DNA of 5,394 bases from Clostridia bacterium (GTDB lineage: Bacteria; Bacillota_E; SLMV01; PUMD01). The notes beneath the pieces were generated by a model, which was given only the letters and a program-made list of their open reading frames with translations, was not told the DNA's origin and did no database searches. The stretch spans positions 1-5,394 of the forward strand of contig PWUB01000235.1 of the NCBI GenBank assembly GCA_003563755.1, written 5' to 3'. The number at the start of each line of letters is the position of its first letter. Position 1 is the stretch's first letter. Positions 1 through 5,394 of the stretch are shown here, piece after piece. Made by a program: the position numbers and the translations under genes.

Positions 1-2
1 AG

Positions 3-557
3 CCCGACGGAGTTCACATCAGAGTCCGCGATCCCGTCCTCGAGGACGAAATGCAGCTGGACGTGGATCTTCTCGCCCTCGCAAACGGAGTGGGACCGGA
101 CGGGGGAACCAGGGACCTCGCCAAGCACTTCAAGGTTCCGGTGAACGAGGACGGCTTCTTCCTCGAGGCGCACGTGAAGCTGCGGCCCGTCGATTTCGCA
201 ACGGACGGCGTATTCCTCGCCGGCCTCGCCCACGCGCCGAAAAACCTTGTCGAATGCATCGCCCAGGCGGAGGCGGCAGCGGCACGGGCCGTGACCATCC
301 TGAGCAAGGATGAGCTGGCCGTTGAGGGCTGGGTGGCCCACGTGGATGCCCAGAGATGCGCGGGATGCAGCGCATGCGTGCAGGTATGTCCCTATTCGGC
401 CGTGCAGCTGAACGAGGACGAGGGAGTAGCTGAGGTCAACGAGGTTCTCTGCAAGGGCTGCGGCTCATGCGCGGTGGCCTGTCGTTCCGGGGCCATCGAC
501 ACCAAGGGCTTCACCAACCAGCAGCTCCTCGAGGAGGTGGAGGCAATATGTCTGTAG
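3..557 (+). CDS. hdrA: HdrA-like heterodisulfide reductase subunit A, C-terminal part (5' end outside window)
   Basis: The reading frame is open from base 3, so this is the last 184 residues of a longer protein; HdrA proteins are usually about 650 residues or more. The internal ATG at 51 is not a likely start, because the codons before it already read as HdrA-like sequence. The fragment shows the end of the FAD-binding fold (DGVFLAGLAHAPKN, with the Ala-rich helix after it), then a double ferredoxin domain. The first cluster motif is C-x2-C-x2-C-x3-CP (bases 357-389); the second is C-x2-C-x2-C-x3-C followed by Arg instead of Pro (450-482). The tail GFTNQQLLEEVEAI is typical of HdrA. In the family, HdrA carries the FAD thought to bifurcate electrons between ferredoxin and the HdrBC disulfide site, and it docks MvhD/FlxD. 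It is cytoplasmic. The next gene starts inside its last ten bases. The N-terminal part and its FAD-binding residues cannot be judged here. Confidence 0.9.
   Translation, partial: PDGVHIRVRDPVLEDEMQLDVDLLALANGVGPDGGTRDLAKHFKVPVNEDGFFLEAHVKLRPVDFATDGVFLAGLAHAPKNLVECIAQAEAAAARAVTILSKDELAVEGWVAHVDAQRCAGCSACVQVCPYSAVQLNEDEGVAEVNEVLCKGCGSCAVACRSGAIDTKGFTNQQLLEEVEAICL
532..539 (+). promoter_or_regulatory. Shine-Dalgarno site of the MvhD/FlxD gene
   Basis: AGGAGGTG is a near-ideal match to the anti-Shine-Dalgarno sequence and ends 8 bases before the ATG at 548. It lies within the last codons of hdrA (Glu-Glu-Val-Glu). It decides the start at 548 over an in-frame ATG at 467, which would add 27 residues of unrelated out-of-frame hdrA sequence. 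Confidence 0.85.
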
Positions 558-1027
558 AGACGAAGTCAGCTCCCCAGGAGATGACCCAGGGGACGCAGAC
601 TGACTGCCGGGATTGGGATCCTCTGATAGTGGGATTCTGCTGCAACTGGTGCAGCTACGCCGGTGCCGACCTGGCGGGGATTAACCGCCTGGATTATCCC
701 GCTAACCTGCGCATCATCCGGGTCATGTGCTCCAGCAGGGTCAACCCCATGTTCGTGCTGCGCGCCCTTCAGCGGGGTGCGGATGGAGTGTTGGTGGCCG
801 GGTGTCACCCAGGGGACTGCCACTACTCCACGGGCAACTACTACACCAGGCGCCGCTTCCACGTATTCAAAAGGCAGCTGGAGTACATGGGGTTGGAACC
901 CGAGAGAGTGCAGGTACACTGGATATCGGCCGCGGAGGGCAAGAGATTTGCCCAGGTCGTGACCGAGATGACGGAGCGCATCCGCCGGCTGGGCCCTAAC
1001 ACCAGGCTCAGGGGGGATCTCGTATGA
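548..1027 (+). CDS. flxD: MvhD/FlxD-type iron-sulfur protein (delta subunit family)
   Basis: This 159-residue cytoplasmic protein belongs to the MvhD/FrhD family of methyl-viologen-reducing hydrogenase delta subunits. Family features seen are FCCNWCSYAGAD (C31, C32, C35), CSSRVNP (C61; the usual form is CSGRV), and GADGVLVAGCHPGDCHY (C86, C91) followed by the basic N-Y-Y-T-R-R-R stretch. The final third has the usual EG-x-RFA-like segment (EGKRFAQVVTEM). The family binds a [2Fe-2S] cluster and hands electrons from the input module, hydrogenase or Flx, to HdrA. About 25 polar residues precede the core. The gene overlaps hdrA by 10 bases and its TGA overlaps the next ATG as ATGA, so translation is probably coupled. 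No hydrogenase subunit is visible, and the downstream genes are Flx-like, so FlxD is a better name than MvhD. Family assignment is firm; the partner assignment is inferred from context. Confidence 0.92.
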   Translation: MSVETKSAPQEMTQGTQTDCRDWDPLIVGFCCNWCSYAGADLAGINRLDYPANLRIIRVMCSSRVNPMFVLRALQRGADGVLVAGCHPGDCHYSTGNYYTRRRFHVFKRQLEYMGLEPERVQVHWISAAEGKRFAQVVTEMTERIRRLGPNTRLRGDLV

Positions 1028-2055
1028 AGGACGCTGTCGGGAGGATGCGCTCGAGATCGGAGGAGCTGCTGCATAACGAAGAGGTCGCGAGGGTGATTTC
1101 GTGGAAGGACGGCCGCCTGTTCTGGCAGTCGCGTCCCGTCGTTACCGCCGATGCGGGCACGGTCCATAGCCACAATGTACACCCGTGTTCAGTCAGCAGC
1201 CTGGCGAAATACCTCGTAGATGTCGTGCGTCAGCAGGGCCGCGGTGCAGCCGGCGATGAGATCGGCACCACCGCGATATGGGCGAGGGGCTGCGACGGGC
1301 GAGCCGTCAACCGGCTCATCGCCGACGGCATCCTGAAGCGGGACCAGGTATACATTTTGGGCTTCTCTTGCCCGGGCGTCGTCGATCCCGATCGGGTGCG
1401 CCGTGCCCTCAGCGGGGCCGGGGTATCCAGCATCTCCTGGACCGACCCCGATGAGGCCGGTTCGCCTCTGGTGACGGTTGAGACCGCCGAAGGAGGGACC
1501 CGGATCCTGGCGGTATCCGAGGTGCTGCATGACCGCTGCCGGAGCTGCACCCATCCACAACCGCCGGTGTATGATGAGCTCTTCGGGGATGAAGGTAAGG
1601 AGCCTGCATGCAGGGCGGAGAGATTCGCCGACATCGAGGTGGTGTCGGCGATGGACTCAGGGGAGCGGTTTGCGTTCTGGGCCAGGCATCTCGACCGCTG
1701 CATCAGGTGCTATGCCTGCCGCAATGTCTGTCCCGCCTGCAACTGCACCGAGTGCGTCTTTGATTCCGCCCTGCCCGACCAGCCTGACTGGCTGAGCAAG
1801 GCCAGCACGCTCTCAGAAAAGCAGATCTACCATGTCACACGCATGTTCCACGTTGCCGGGCGCTGCATCGAGTGTGGGGAGTGTGAACGGGTCTGCCCCG
1901 TGGACATACCGCTCGGGCTCATGGTACGTAAGACGGCAGCTGACATCGAGGATCTGTTCACACCCCACGAGGCGGGCCTTTGTGCTGAGGAGACGCCGCC
2001 GCTGCAGGACTATCGGCTCGATGATCCTGAGATAGAGGGAGGTGGTCGTCGATGA
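1024..2055 (+). CDS. flxC: FlxC-like iron-sulfur protein with two C-terminal [4Fe-4S] motifs
   Basis: This 343-residue soluble protein has a C-terminal ferredoxin-like part with two full cluster motifs: C226/C229/C232/C236-P and C281/C284/C287/C291-P. The first motif runs on into CPACNCTEC, which adds C239, C241 and C244. The N-terminal domain (about 1-180) resembles the F420-hydrogenase/dehydrogenase beta-like domain found in Flx proteins. Its features are ARGCDGRA (C90), GFSCPG (C116) and DRCRSCTHPQPP (C172, C175), and these four cysteines could bind a further cluster. No signal peptide or membrane segment is seen. The family role is to relay electrons between the NAD(P)H-oxidising FlxA/FlxB pair and FlxD-HdrA. 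The start at 1024 forms an ATGA overlap with the previous stop and has AGGGGGG upstream; the stop overlaps the next start in the same way. The B and C labels follow resemblance and order, and could be exchanged under another naming scheme. Confidence 0.78.
   Translation: MKDAVGRMRSRSEELLHNEEVARVISWKDGRLFWQSRPVVTADAGTVHSHNVHPCSVSSLAKYLVDVVRQQGRGAAGDEIGTTAIWARGCDGRAVNRLIADGILKRDQVYILGFSCPGVVDPDRVRRALSGAGVSSISWTDPDEAGSPLVTVETAEGGTRILAVSEVLHDRCRSCTHPQPPVYDELFGDEGKEPACRAERFADIEVVSAMDSGERFAFWARHLDRCIRCYACRNVCPACNCTECVFDSALPDQPDWLSKASTLSEKQIYHVTRMFHVAGRCIECGECERVCPVDIPLGLMVRKTAADIEDLFTPHEAGLCAEETPPLQDYRLDDPEIEGGGRR
2036..2045 (+). promoter_or_regulatory. Shine-Dalgarno site of the FlxB/AsrA-like gene
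   Basis: AGGGAGGTGG lies 6 bases upstream of the ATG at 2052, within the last codons of the preceding gene (Glu-Gly-Gly-Gly). It supports the start that overlaps the upstream stop as ATGA. Confidence 0.75.
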
Positions 2056-3083
2056 AGGCGTTTTCCGCCGCTAGGGCACACGAAGTGTTGACGTCCCTGA
2101 AGGAATGGGGGAGGGTCTACGTTCCCGTAGAAGAGGACGGAGTCATCAAATACCGGCCGTGCTGGGACAGCAGTGATCCCCTGACAGCCGTGAGAAAGGG
2201 TAACTCCGTGCTCCCACCCAAGGATCTGTTCTTCCCACAGACAGAGAGCATCTTCCGCTTCACGGCCGCCGGCAAGGGCCTGGACATTGAGGCCGAAGAG
2301 CTGGACCGGGGCCCGGTGGTCATCTTCGGTGTTCGCCCGTGTGATGCTCGTAGCCTCGAGCTCTTAGACAGGGTATTCCTCGGCGACGAGTTTCCCGAGA
2401 CCTACTACGCGCGAAGGCGCGAGGAGTCACTGGTGATCACCTGGGCGTGTTCCGAGGCCGATGAGACCTGCTTCTGCACCTCCTTCGAGTGTCGCCCGGG
2501 CTACTGTAGCGAGGGAGACCTGCATATCACCGACCTGGGCGATGTCCTGGTGGTCGAGGAAATCAGCGAGGTCGGCGGGCGTGCCCTGGACATGATAGGG
2601 GGCCTCTTGGAGGATGCCTCGGGGCGCGAGGATGAGGTCCGCCGCGTCCAGGAGGAGGCGGATGCCCTGGTGAAGACCGAGGTGTCGGTCGCCGGGTTGG
2701 GGAAGACCCTGAGGGATTGCTTTGAACACCCCATCTGGGAGGAGTACGCCTCCAGCTGCCTCGGATGTGGCATCTGCGCATACCTGTGTCCGACGTGCCA
2801 CTGTTATGATCTCGACGGTGAGACCCGCGGTCAGCAGGGAGTGCGGTTCCGCTGCTGGGATTCATGTATGTTCTCGGATTTCACCAGGATGGCAGGGGGC
2901 GAGAACCCCCGGCCCAGCCGGCGAGAGCGGATAAGGAACCGTCTCCTTCATAAGCTGCAGTATTACCCCGAGCGTTACGGGACCCACGCCTGCGTGGGCT
3001 GCGGTCGGTGCCTCGTGCACTGCCCCGTCCACATGGACATCGTTGAATTCATCGAGGCAATTAGGGAGGTGGGCCTACAGTGA
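2052..3083 (+). CDS. flxB: FlxB / AsrA / HydB-like 4Fe-4S electron-transfer protein
   Basis: This 343-residue protein resembles anaerobic sulfite reductase subunit A (AsrA) and the beta subunit of archaeal sulfhydrogenase (HydB), the group that includes FlxB. The N-terminal part has FGVRPCDAR (C97) and the cysteine-rich WACSEADETCFCTSF stretch (C133, C140, C142, then C147 and C152); the TCFC element is typical of HydB-like proteins. Two ferredoxin motifs follow: C236/C239/C242/C246-P with the extension CPTCHC (C249, C251), and C314/C317/C320/C324-P near the C-terminus. Between them is CWDSC (C268, C272), also typical of the family. In these systems the protein takes electrons from the FAD/NAD(P)H subunit encoded next and passes them on by iron-sulfur clusters. 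It is cytoplasmic. The gene is joined to both neighbours by 4-base overlaps. An actual AsrABC sulfite reductase is less likely, because no AsrC-like siroheme gene follows and HdrA and FlxD precede. Confidence 0.85.
   Translation: MKAFSAARAHEVLTSLKEWGRVYVPVEEDGVIKYRPCWDSSDPLTAVRKGNSVLPPKDLFFPQTESIFRFTAAGKGLDIEAEELDRGPVVIFGVRPCDARSLELLDRVFLGDEFPETYYARRREESLVITWACSEADETCFCTSFECRPGYCSEGDLHITDLGDVLVVEEISEVGGRALDMIGGLLEDASGREDEVRRVQEEADALVKTEVSVAGLGKTLRDCFEHPIWEEYASSCLGCGICAYLCPTCHCYDLDGETRGQQGVRFRCWDSCMFSDFTRMAGGENPRPSRRERIRNRLLHKLQYYPERYGTHACVGCGRCLVHCPVHMDIVEFIEAIREVGLQ
3065..3071 (+). promoter_or_regulatory. Shine-Dalgarno site deciding a GTG start
   Basis: GGAGGTG ends 8 bases before the GTG at 3080, which overlaps the upstream TGA as GTGA. 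This spacing favours GTG at 3080 over the in-frame ATG at 3101 (residue 8), which has no comparable site at the right distance. Confidence 0.75.
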
Positions 3084-3898
3084 GTCACCACCTTATCCCC
3101 ATGAGGGCCCGCGTAGATGGGATCCACAGGGAGACCCCGGATGTCAAGACGTACGAGATAGCTTTTCCATGGGACCCGCCCTTCGACTACTTGCCGGGCC
3201 AGTGTGCCATGATCAGTCTTCCCGGTGTCGGTGAGGCAATGTTTTCCATCGCCTCATCTCCCACCCGAGAACCGATGCAGTTCAGTATCAAGGAGATCGG
3301 GTCGCTGACGGCCGAGCTGCACAGGATTGAGCCCCGACAGGAGATAGGTATACGAGGACCCTACGGCAACGGGTTCCCCCTGGAAGCAATGCGGGGCAGG
3401 GACCTGTTGTTCATAGGGGGAGGCATTGGATTGGCCCCGCTCCGTTCGTTGATAAACTACTGCTTCGACAACCGTGATGACTACGGACACGTGCACATCG
3501 TTTACGGTGCCCGCAGCCCCGCCGACCTGGTCTTTCGGGAGGAGCTCTTCGATGACTGGCCGGCACATGCAAACACCGATGTCGATGTCACTGTGGATGC
3601 CGGGGACGAAGAATGGGACGGGCCGGTCGGTTTCGTGCCGCCCTTCCTCGAGGAGCTGAATCCGGCCCCGGAGGGGAAGTTGGCATTTACCTGCGGTCCG
3701 CCGATCATGATCAAGTTCGTCGTTCAGTCCCTGATGGCAATGGACTATGAGAAGGAAAACGTCATCACGACCCTGGAGAAGCGGATGAAATGTGGGGTCG
3801 GCAAGTGCGGCAGGTGCAACGTCGGTAACCGCTATATCTGCCTGGATGGACCGGTGTTCTCTCTTGCCGAGCTGGATGAGCTGCCCGAAGACTACTGA
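3080..3898 (+). CDS. flxA: FlxA / AsrB / HydG-like FAD/NAD(P)H oxidoreductase with [2Fe-2S] site
   Basis: This 272-residue cytoplasmic flavoprotein belongs to the ferredoxin-NADP reductase superfamily, in the branch of AsrB, sulfhydrogenase gamma (HydG) and dihydroorotate dehydrogenase electron-transfer subunit PyrK. An FAD-binding beta-barrel covers about residues 5-100, with YLPGQ (38-41), FSIASSP (55-61) and RGPYGNGFP (92-100). The NAD(P)-binding domain has GGGIGLAPLRSLI (113-125), YGARSP and TCGPPIM (204-210). The C-terminal cysteines C238-x4-C243-x2-C246-x7-C254, followed by DGPVFS, form the PyrK-type [2Fe-2S] site. The protein probably oxidises NADH or NADPH and feeds the FlxB/FlxC clusters. 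Cofactor choice between NADH and NADPH cannot be read reliably from the sequence. It starts with GTG in a GTGA overlap and is the last gene of the operon, ending shortly before a hairpin. The final residues, rich in Glu and Asp, are normal for the family. Confidence 0.9.
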   Translation: MSHHLIPMRARVDGIHRETPDVKTYEIAFPWDPPFDYLPGQCAMISLPGVGEAMFSIASSPTREPMQFSIKEIGSLTAELHRIEPRQEIGIRGPYGNGFPLEAMRGRDLLFIGGGIGLAPLRSLINYCFDNRDDYGHVHIVYGARSPADLVFREELFDDWPAHANTDVDVTVDAGDEEWDGPVGFVPPFLEELNPAPEGKLAFTCGPPIMIKFVVQSLMAMDYEKENVITTLEKRMKCGVGKCGRCNVGNRYICLDGPVFSLAELDELPEDY

Positions 3899-3917
3899 TC
3901 AAAAACCGCAGAGCACA

Positions 3918-3954
3918 GGCGCCGAAGGTTCGCGTCACCCGACCCTTCGGCGCT
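3918..3954. terminator. Hairpin between convergent genes, probable bidirectional terminator
   Basis: GCGCCGAAGG (3919-3928) pairs perfectly with CCTTCGGCGC (3944-3953), and an outer G-U pair joins 3918 and 3954. After one mismatch, three more pairs (3930-3932 with 3940-3942) leave a 7-base loop. It starts 20 bases after the flxA stop and ends 9 bases before the opposing baeRF stop. No T-tract follows directly on the + strand. On the - strand a run of five T comes about 12 bases after the stem. The position suggests a shared transcript end, but it is not a textbook intrinsic terminator. Confidence 0.6.
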
Positions 3955-3962
3955 GATTGACT

Positions 3963-5117
3963 CTAATAGCGGAAGATCGCCGCGATATCCTCACCCCCGG
4001 GTACCCTCTCTCGGGGTAATGCGTATACCTCTCCTCCGTTATTGAGAGTGAAGACTGCCGCCAGGTCAAGGAGATCCTCATTATCCGTGCCGCTCTGCTG
4101 GTGCAGATCAACCGACATTTCCGCCTCATCGTAAGCTCCCCACACATGGACACCGAGGGCCACGAAAAGCGAGTCCACCCGTCCGTGTGCGGCGGCGGGA
4201 AGGACTTCGCGGATGTTGCCGGACGCCAGGCCGGTACCCAGGACCTCCCGGTAGCGATCAGCGGTCGTCTCCTCGGCGCGGAGGAAGTGCGGCCTGACAA
4301 TCTCCCAGGCCTCCTTGTGAAGCTCCTCGGGGCGCATCCTGTCAGGGTTCCCCGTGATCCCCTCGCCCAGCAAATGGGGATACGAGTTAGCCTCGGCGTA
4401 AATAGGTAGAAGGTACTCCACTCCCGCCAGCACCAGGGGTGCCCTGTCGTCACCCAGCATCCTTGTGAGTCCGCGGTCAATGACACTGAAGTATCGAAGG
4501 AGATCCTTCTTGAGGTCCTCGTCGCCATAGGTCTGCCCGTGAAAGATCGCACTGTGTCCGCCCCTTGCACCCGTGGTCCCGGTGCGGAACTGGAGCTGGT
4601 CCTCCGGTTGGGGCGTTCCGAGGGCTTCTTCAATACTGGTGGGGATGTCCTGCATATCCTCGACAGGGTTGACGTTGAACCTGGTACCCTGGAAAAGGCG
4701 GACATACTTCTGGCTCAGGGCCAAGACGAAGAAGCGACCATCCCCCGTGAGGAGGGGTAGGAGAGGCTTGACGTGGAATCGCTCGCTCACGGTCACCAGG
4801 GGTGTGAACCTGAGGGGAGTACGGAAGTAGCGGAATGTTTCGGGGGAGAGGAATATCACCAATCCGTCGCTTTGATGCTGCCAGAACATGCTGTCCTGAC
4901 CGAGGGACTGGGCGGGCTTGAGCAGCTGCACAGCATCCCCCTCGCGAACGCCCCGGGCGGTCAGGTGATCTCGAGCTTCCCTGACAAGGTTCTTAAACCG
5001 CGTGGGATCCTTCTGTATCTCAGGACCCGTCCGGTGCGTTGGCATGAACAGGGACACCGACAGTGTTGAGCGGTGCTCCGTTATCTGTCTGATTTCCTCT
5101 GGTGTCACGAGGTCCAT
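3963..5117 (-). CDS. baeRF-like protein (bacterial archaeo-eukaryotic release factor group, probably family 3)
   Basis: This 384-residue soluble protein resembles the bacterial proteins related to archaeo-eukaryotic release factor 1 and Pelota (baeRF). Recognisable family features are LSVSLFMPTHRTGPEIQKD near residues 19-37, DGLVIFLSPETFRYFR (84-99), VKPLLPLL and RFFVLALS in the middle, GGHSAIFHGQ (186-195), and LLRYFSVIDRGL (207-217). They continue with PLVLAGVEYLLPIY (227-240), the release-factor-like ALGVHVWG (320-327), and the terminal GGEDIAAIFRY. GGHSAIFHGQ sits in the central region, where related factors may contact RNA, but no canonical GGQ tripeptide is present. These proteins were proposed to act on stalled ribosomes or in RNA quality control; no substrate is established as far as I know. 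No signal peptide or membrane helix is seen. The start at 5117 has AGGAGG six bases upstream. The gene is transcribed alone, convergent with the flx operon. Family assignment is fairly firm, subfamily number and function are not. Confidence 0.75.
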   Translation of the reverse strand: MDLVTPEEIRQITEHRSTLSVSLFMPTHRTGPEIQKDPTRFKNLVREARDHLTARGVREGDAVQLLKPAQSLGQDSMFWQHQSDGLVIFLSPETFRYFRTPLRFTPLVTVSERFHVKPLLPLLTGDGRFFVLALSQKYVRLFQGTRFNVNPVEDMQDIPTSIEEALGTPQPEDQLQFRTGTTGARGGHSAIFHGQTYGDEDLKKDLLRYFSVIDRGLTRMLGDDRAPLVLAGVEYLLPIYAEANSYPHLLGEGITGNPDRMRPEELHKEAWEIVRPHFLRAEETTADRYREVLGTGLASGNIREVLPAAAHGRVDSLFVALGVHVWGAYDEAEMSVDLHQQSGTDNEDLLDLAAVFTLNNGGEVYALPRERVPGGEDIAAIFRY

Positions 5118-5123
5118 AGCCGT

Positions 5124-5129
5124 CCTCCT
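5124..5129 (-). promoter_or_regulatory. Shine-Dalgarno site of the baeRF-like gene
   Basis: Read on the - strand, AGGAGG stands 6 bases before the ATG at 5117-5115. It is a perfect core site at good spacing and fixes the start of this gene. Confidence 0.85.
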
Positions 5130-5148
5130 ATCTATGTGTGTGGCGCGG

Positions 5149-5173
5149 GAGTCGGCGAGTCCAACATCGACTC
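5149..5173. repeat. Inverted repeat at the presumed transcription start of the baeRF-like gene
   Basis: GAGTCG (5149-5154) and CGACTC (5168-5173) are perfect inverted arms separated by 13 bases. A second GAGTC (5157-5161) can pair with the same right arm at a 7-base loop, so two exclusive hairpins are possible in the leader. The repeat abuts the proposed -10 element on its downstream side, where an operator or leader hairpin would sit. Arms this short can arise by chance. Confidence 0.4.
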
Positions 5174-5203
5174 AATATGCTGCACCGTTGATTGCTTTGT
5201 CAC
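5174..5203 (-). promoter_or_regulatory. Possible sigma70-type promoter of the baeRF-like gene
   Basis: On the - strand GTGACA (5203-5198, five of six matches to TTGACA) is followed after 18 bases by CATATT (5179-5174, four of six matches to TATAAT). Transcription would begin near 5167, leaving a leader of about 50 bases before the ATG. The position is sensible and no better pair was noticed in the upstream region, but the -10 match is modest and no experiment backs it. Confidence 0.4.
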
Positions 5204-5394
5204 CGGGTGTGCATATCTACTTCTCTCTTGCGGCCGTCGATTCCTCCACAGGGCCGGCTGGGCACCGCCCTGCCCCCGGCCGACGGGGCACTGACTATTC
5301 TTGAGGTAGCCCGTGCCGCGCTGCACCGTCGGGTGGATTCGGTGCCGAAGAAGGAGTTGGTGGGGGGATAGAGAACTTAATAACCAAGTAACCT
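5204..5394. other. Intergenic region with no convincing gene
   Basis: Upstream of the proposed baeRF promoter I see no ORF with a ribosome binding site, no tRNA and no repeat array. The short frames here have low-complexity Arg/Pro-rich translations. The region holds the GC-rich hairpin, and its last 25 bases turn AT-rich, which may be the start of another regulatory region that continues past the window edge. Confidence 0.5.
5252..5281. repeat. GC-rich imperfect hairpin
   Basis: GGCCGG (5252-5257) pairs with CCGGCC (5276-5281), and GGGCA (5260-5264) pairs with TGCCC (5271-5275). This gives 11 pairs with a 2-base bulge and a 6-base loop. No T-tract follows on either strand. It lies upstream of the proposed baeRF promoter and might end transcription from a gene beyond the right edge, but this cannot be tested here. 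Confidence 0.45.

Noticed and set aside
467..547. N-terminal extension of the FlxD protein from an ATG at 467
   Set aside because: The added residues are an out-of-frame reading of hdrA. The start at 548 has a near-ideal ribosome binding site.
51..557. A complete short ferredoxin gene starting at the ATG at 51
   Set aside because: The frame is open to the left edge, the preceding codons fit HdrA, and no ribosome binding site precedes this ATG. It is the C-terminal part of a longer gene.
2427..2865. Several - strand frames opposite the FlxB-like gene
   Set aside because: They lie opposite a gene with clear iron-sulfur motifs, and their translations are Arg/Pro/Ser-rich, as expected for antisense readings of GC-rich DNA.
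2052..3898. An AsrAB-type anaerobic sulfite reductase
   Set aside because: No siroheme-binding AsrC-like gene follows, and the operon instead begins with HdrA and FlxD, which fits an Flx-Hdr complex better.
3935..4705. Long - strand frame of 256 codons inside the baeRF-like gene
   Set aside because: It overlaps the recognisable baeRF-like gene in another frame. Its translation is rich in Ser, Arg and Thr, with no family motifs and no matching ribosome binding site seen.
5229..5260. Possible tRNA T-arm, from a GTCGATTCC-like stretch
   Set aside because: No acceptor stem, anticodon arm or D-arm can be assembled around it.
5132..5326. Possible 64-residue - strand peptide upstream of the baeRF-like gene
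   Set aside because: It runs through the proposed promoter, has no recognisable motif and no good ribosome binding site, and its composition is that of random GC-rich sequence.

Overview
The window is 5.4 kb of GC-rich, gene-dense bacterial DNA. It holds four complete genes and one partial gene on the + strand, packed into one operon, and one convergent gene on the - strand. Strong Shine-Dalgarno sequences, the AUGA/GUGA gene overlaps and the many iron-sulfur and flavin proteins point to an anaerobic bacterium, for example a sulfate reducer, fermenter, acetogen or subsurface lineage. The sequence alone does not fix the phylum. The - strand gene belongs to a family I associate with actinobacteria and some other groups, which is only a weak hint.

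Bases 3-3898 are the distal part of an electron-transfer operon. In order it encodes the C-terminus of a heterodisulfide reductase A-like protein (HdrA; the 5' part lies outside the window), an MvhD/FlxD-type small iron-sulfur protein, two ferredoxin-like proteins of 343 residues each (FlxC-like and FlxB/AsrA/HydB-like), and an FAD/NAD(P)H oxidoreductase with a C-terminal [2Fe-2S] site (FlxA/AsrB/HydG-like). This gene content matches the FlxABCD-HdrABC complexes known from Desulfovibrio vulgaris and other anaerobes. There NAD(P)H is thought to feed electrons through FlxA, B, C and D to the bifurcating flavin of HdrA, which passes them to ferredoxin and to a disulfide acceptor through HdrBC. 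The gene order here, hdrA-flxD-flxC-flxB-flxA, runs opposite to the flxABCD-hdrABC order of D. vulgaris. Whether hdrB and hdrC lie upstream cannot be seen.

Bases 3899-3962 are a short convergent intergenic gap with a strong GC-rich hairpin, probably a shared terminator. Bases 3963-5117 on the - strand encode a 384-residue protein of the bacterial archaeo-eukaryotic release factor-like (baeRF) group, with no evident functional link to the operon. Bases 5118-5394 are non-coding as far as I can tell. They hold the ribosome binding site and a plausible sigma70-type promoter of the baeRF gene, an inverted repeat near its likely transcription start, and a further GC-rich hairpin. No mobile element, CRISPR array, tRNA or rRNA was seen.
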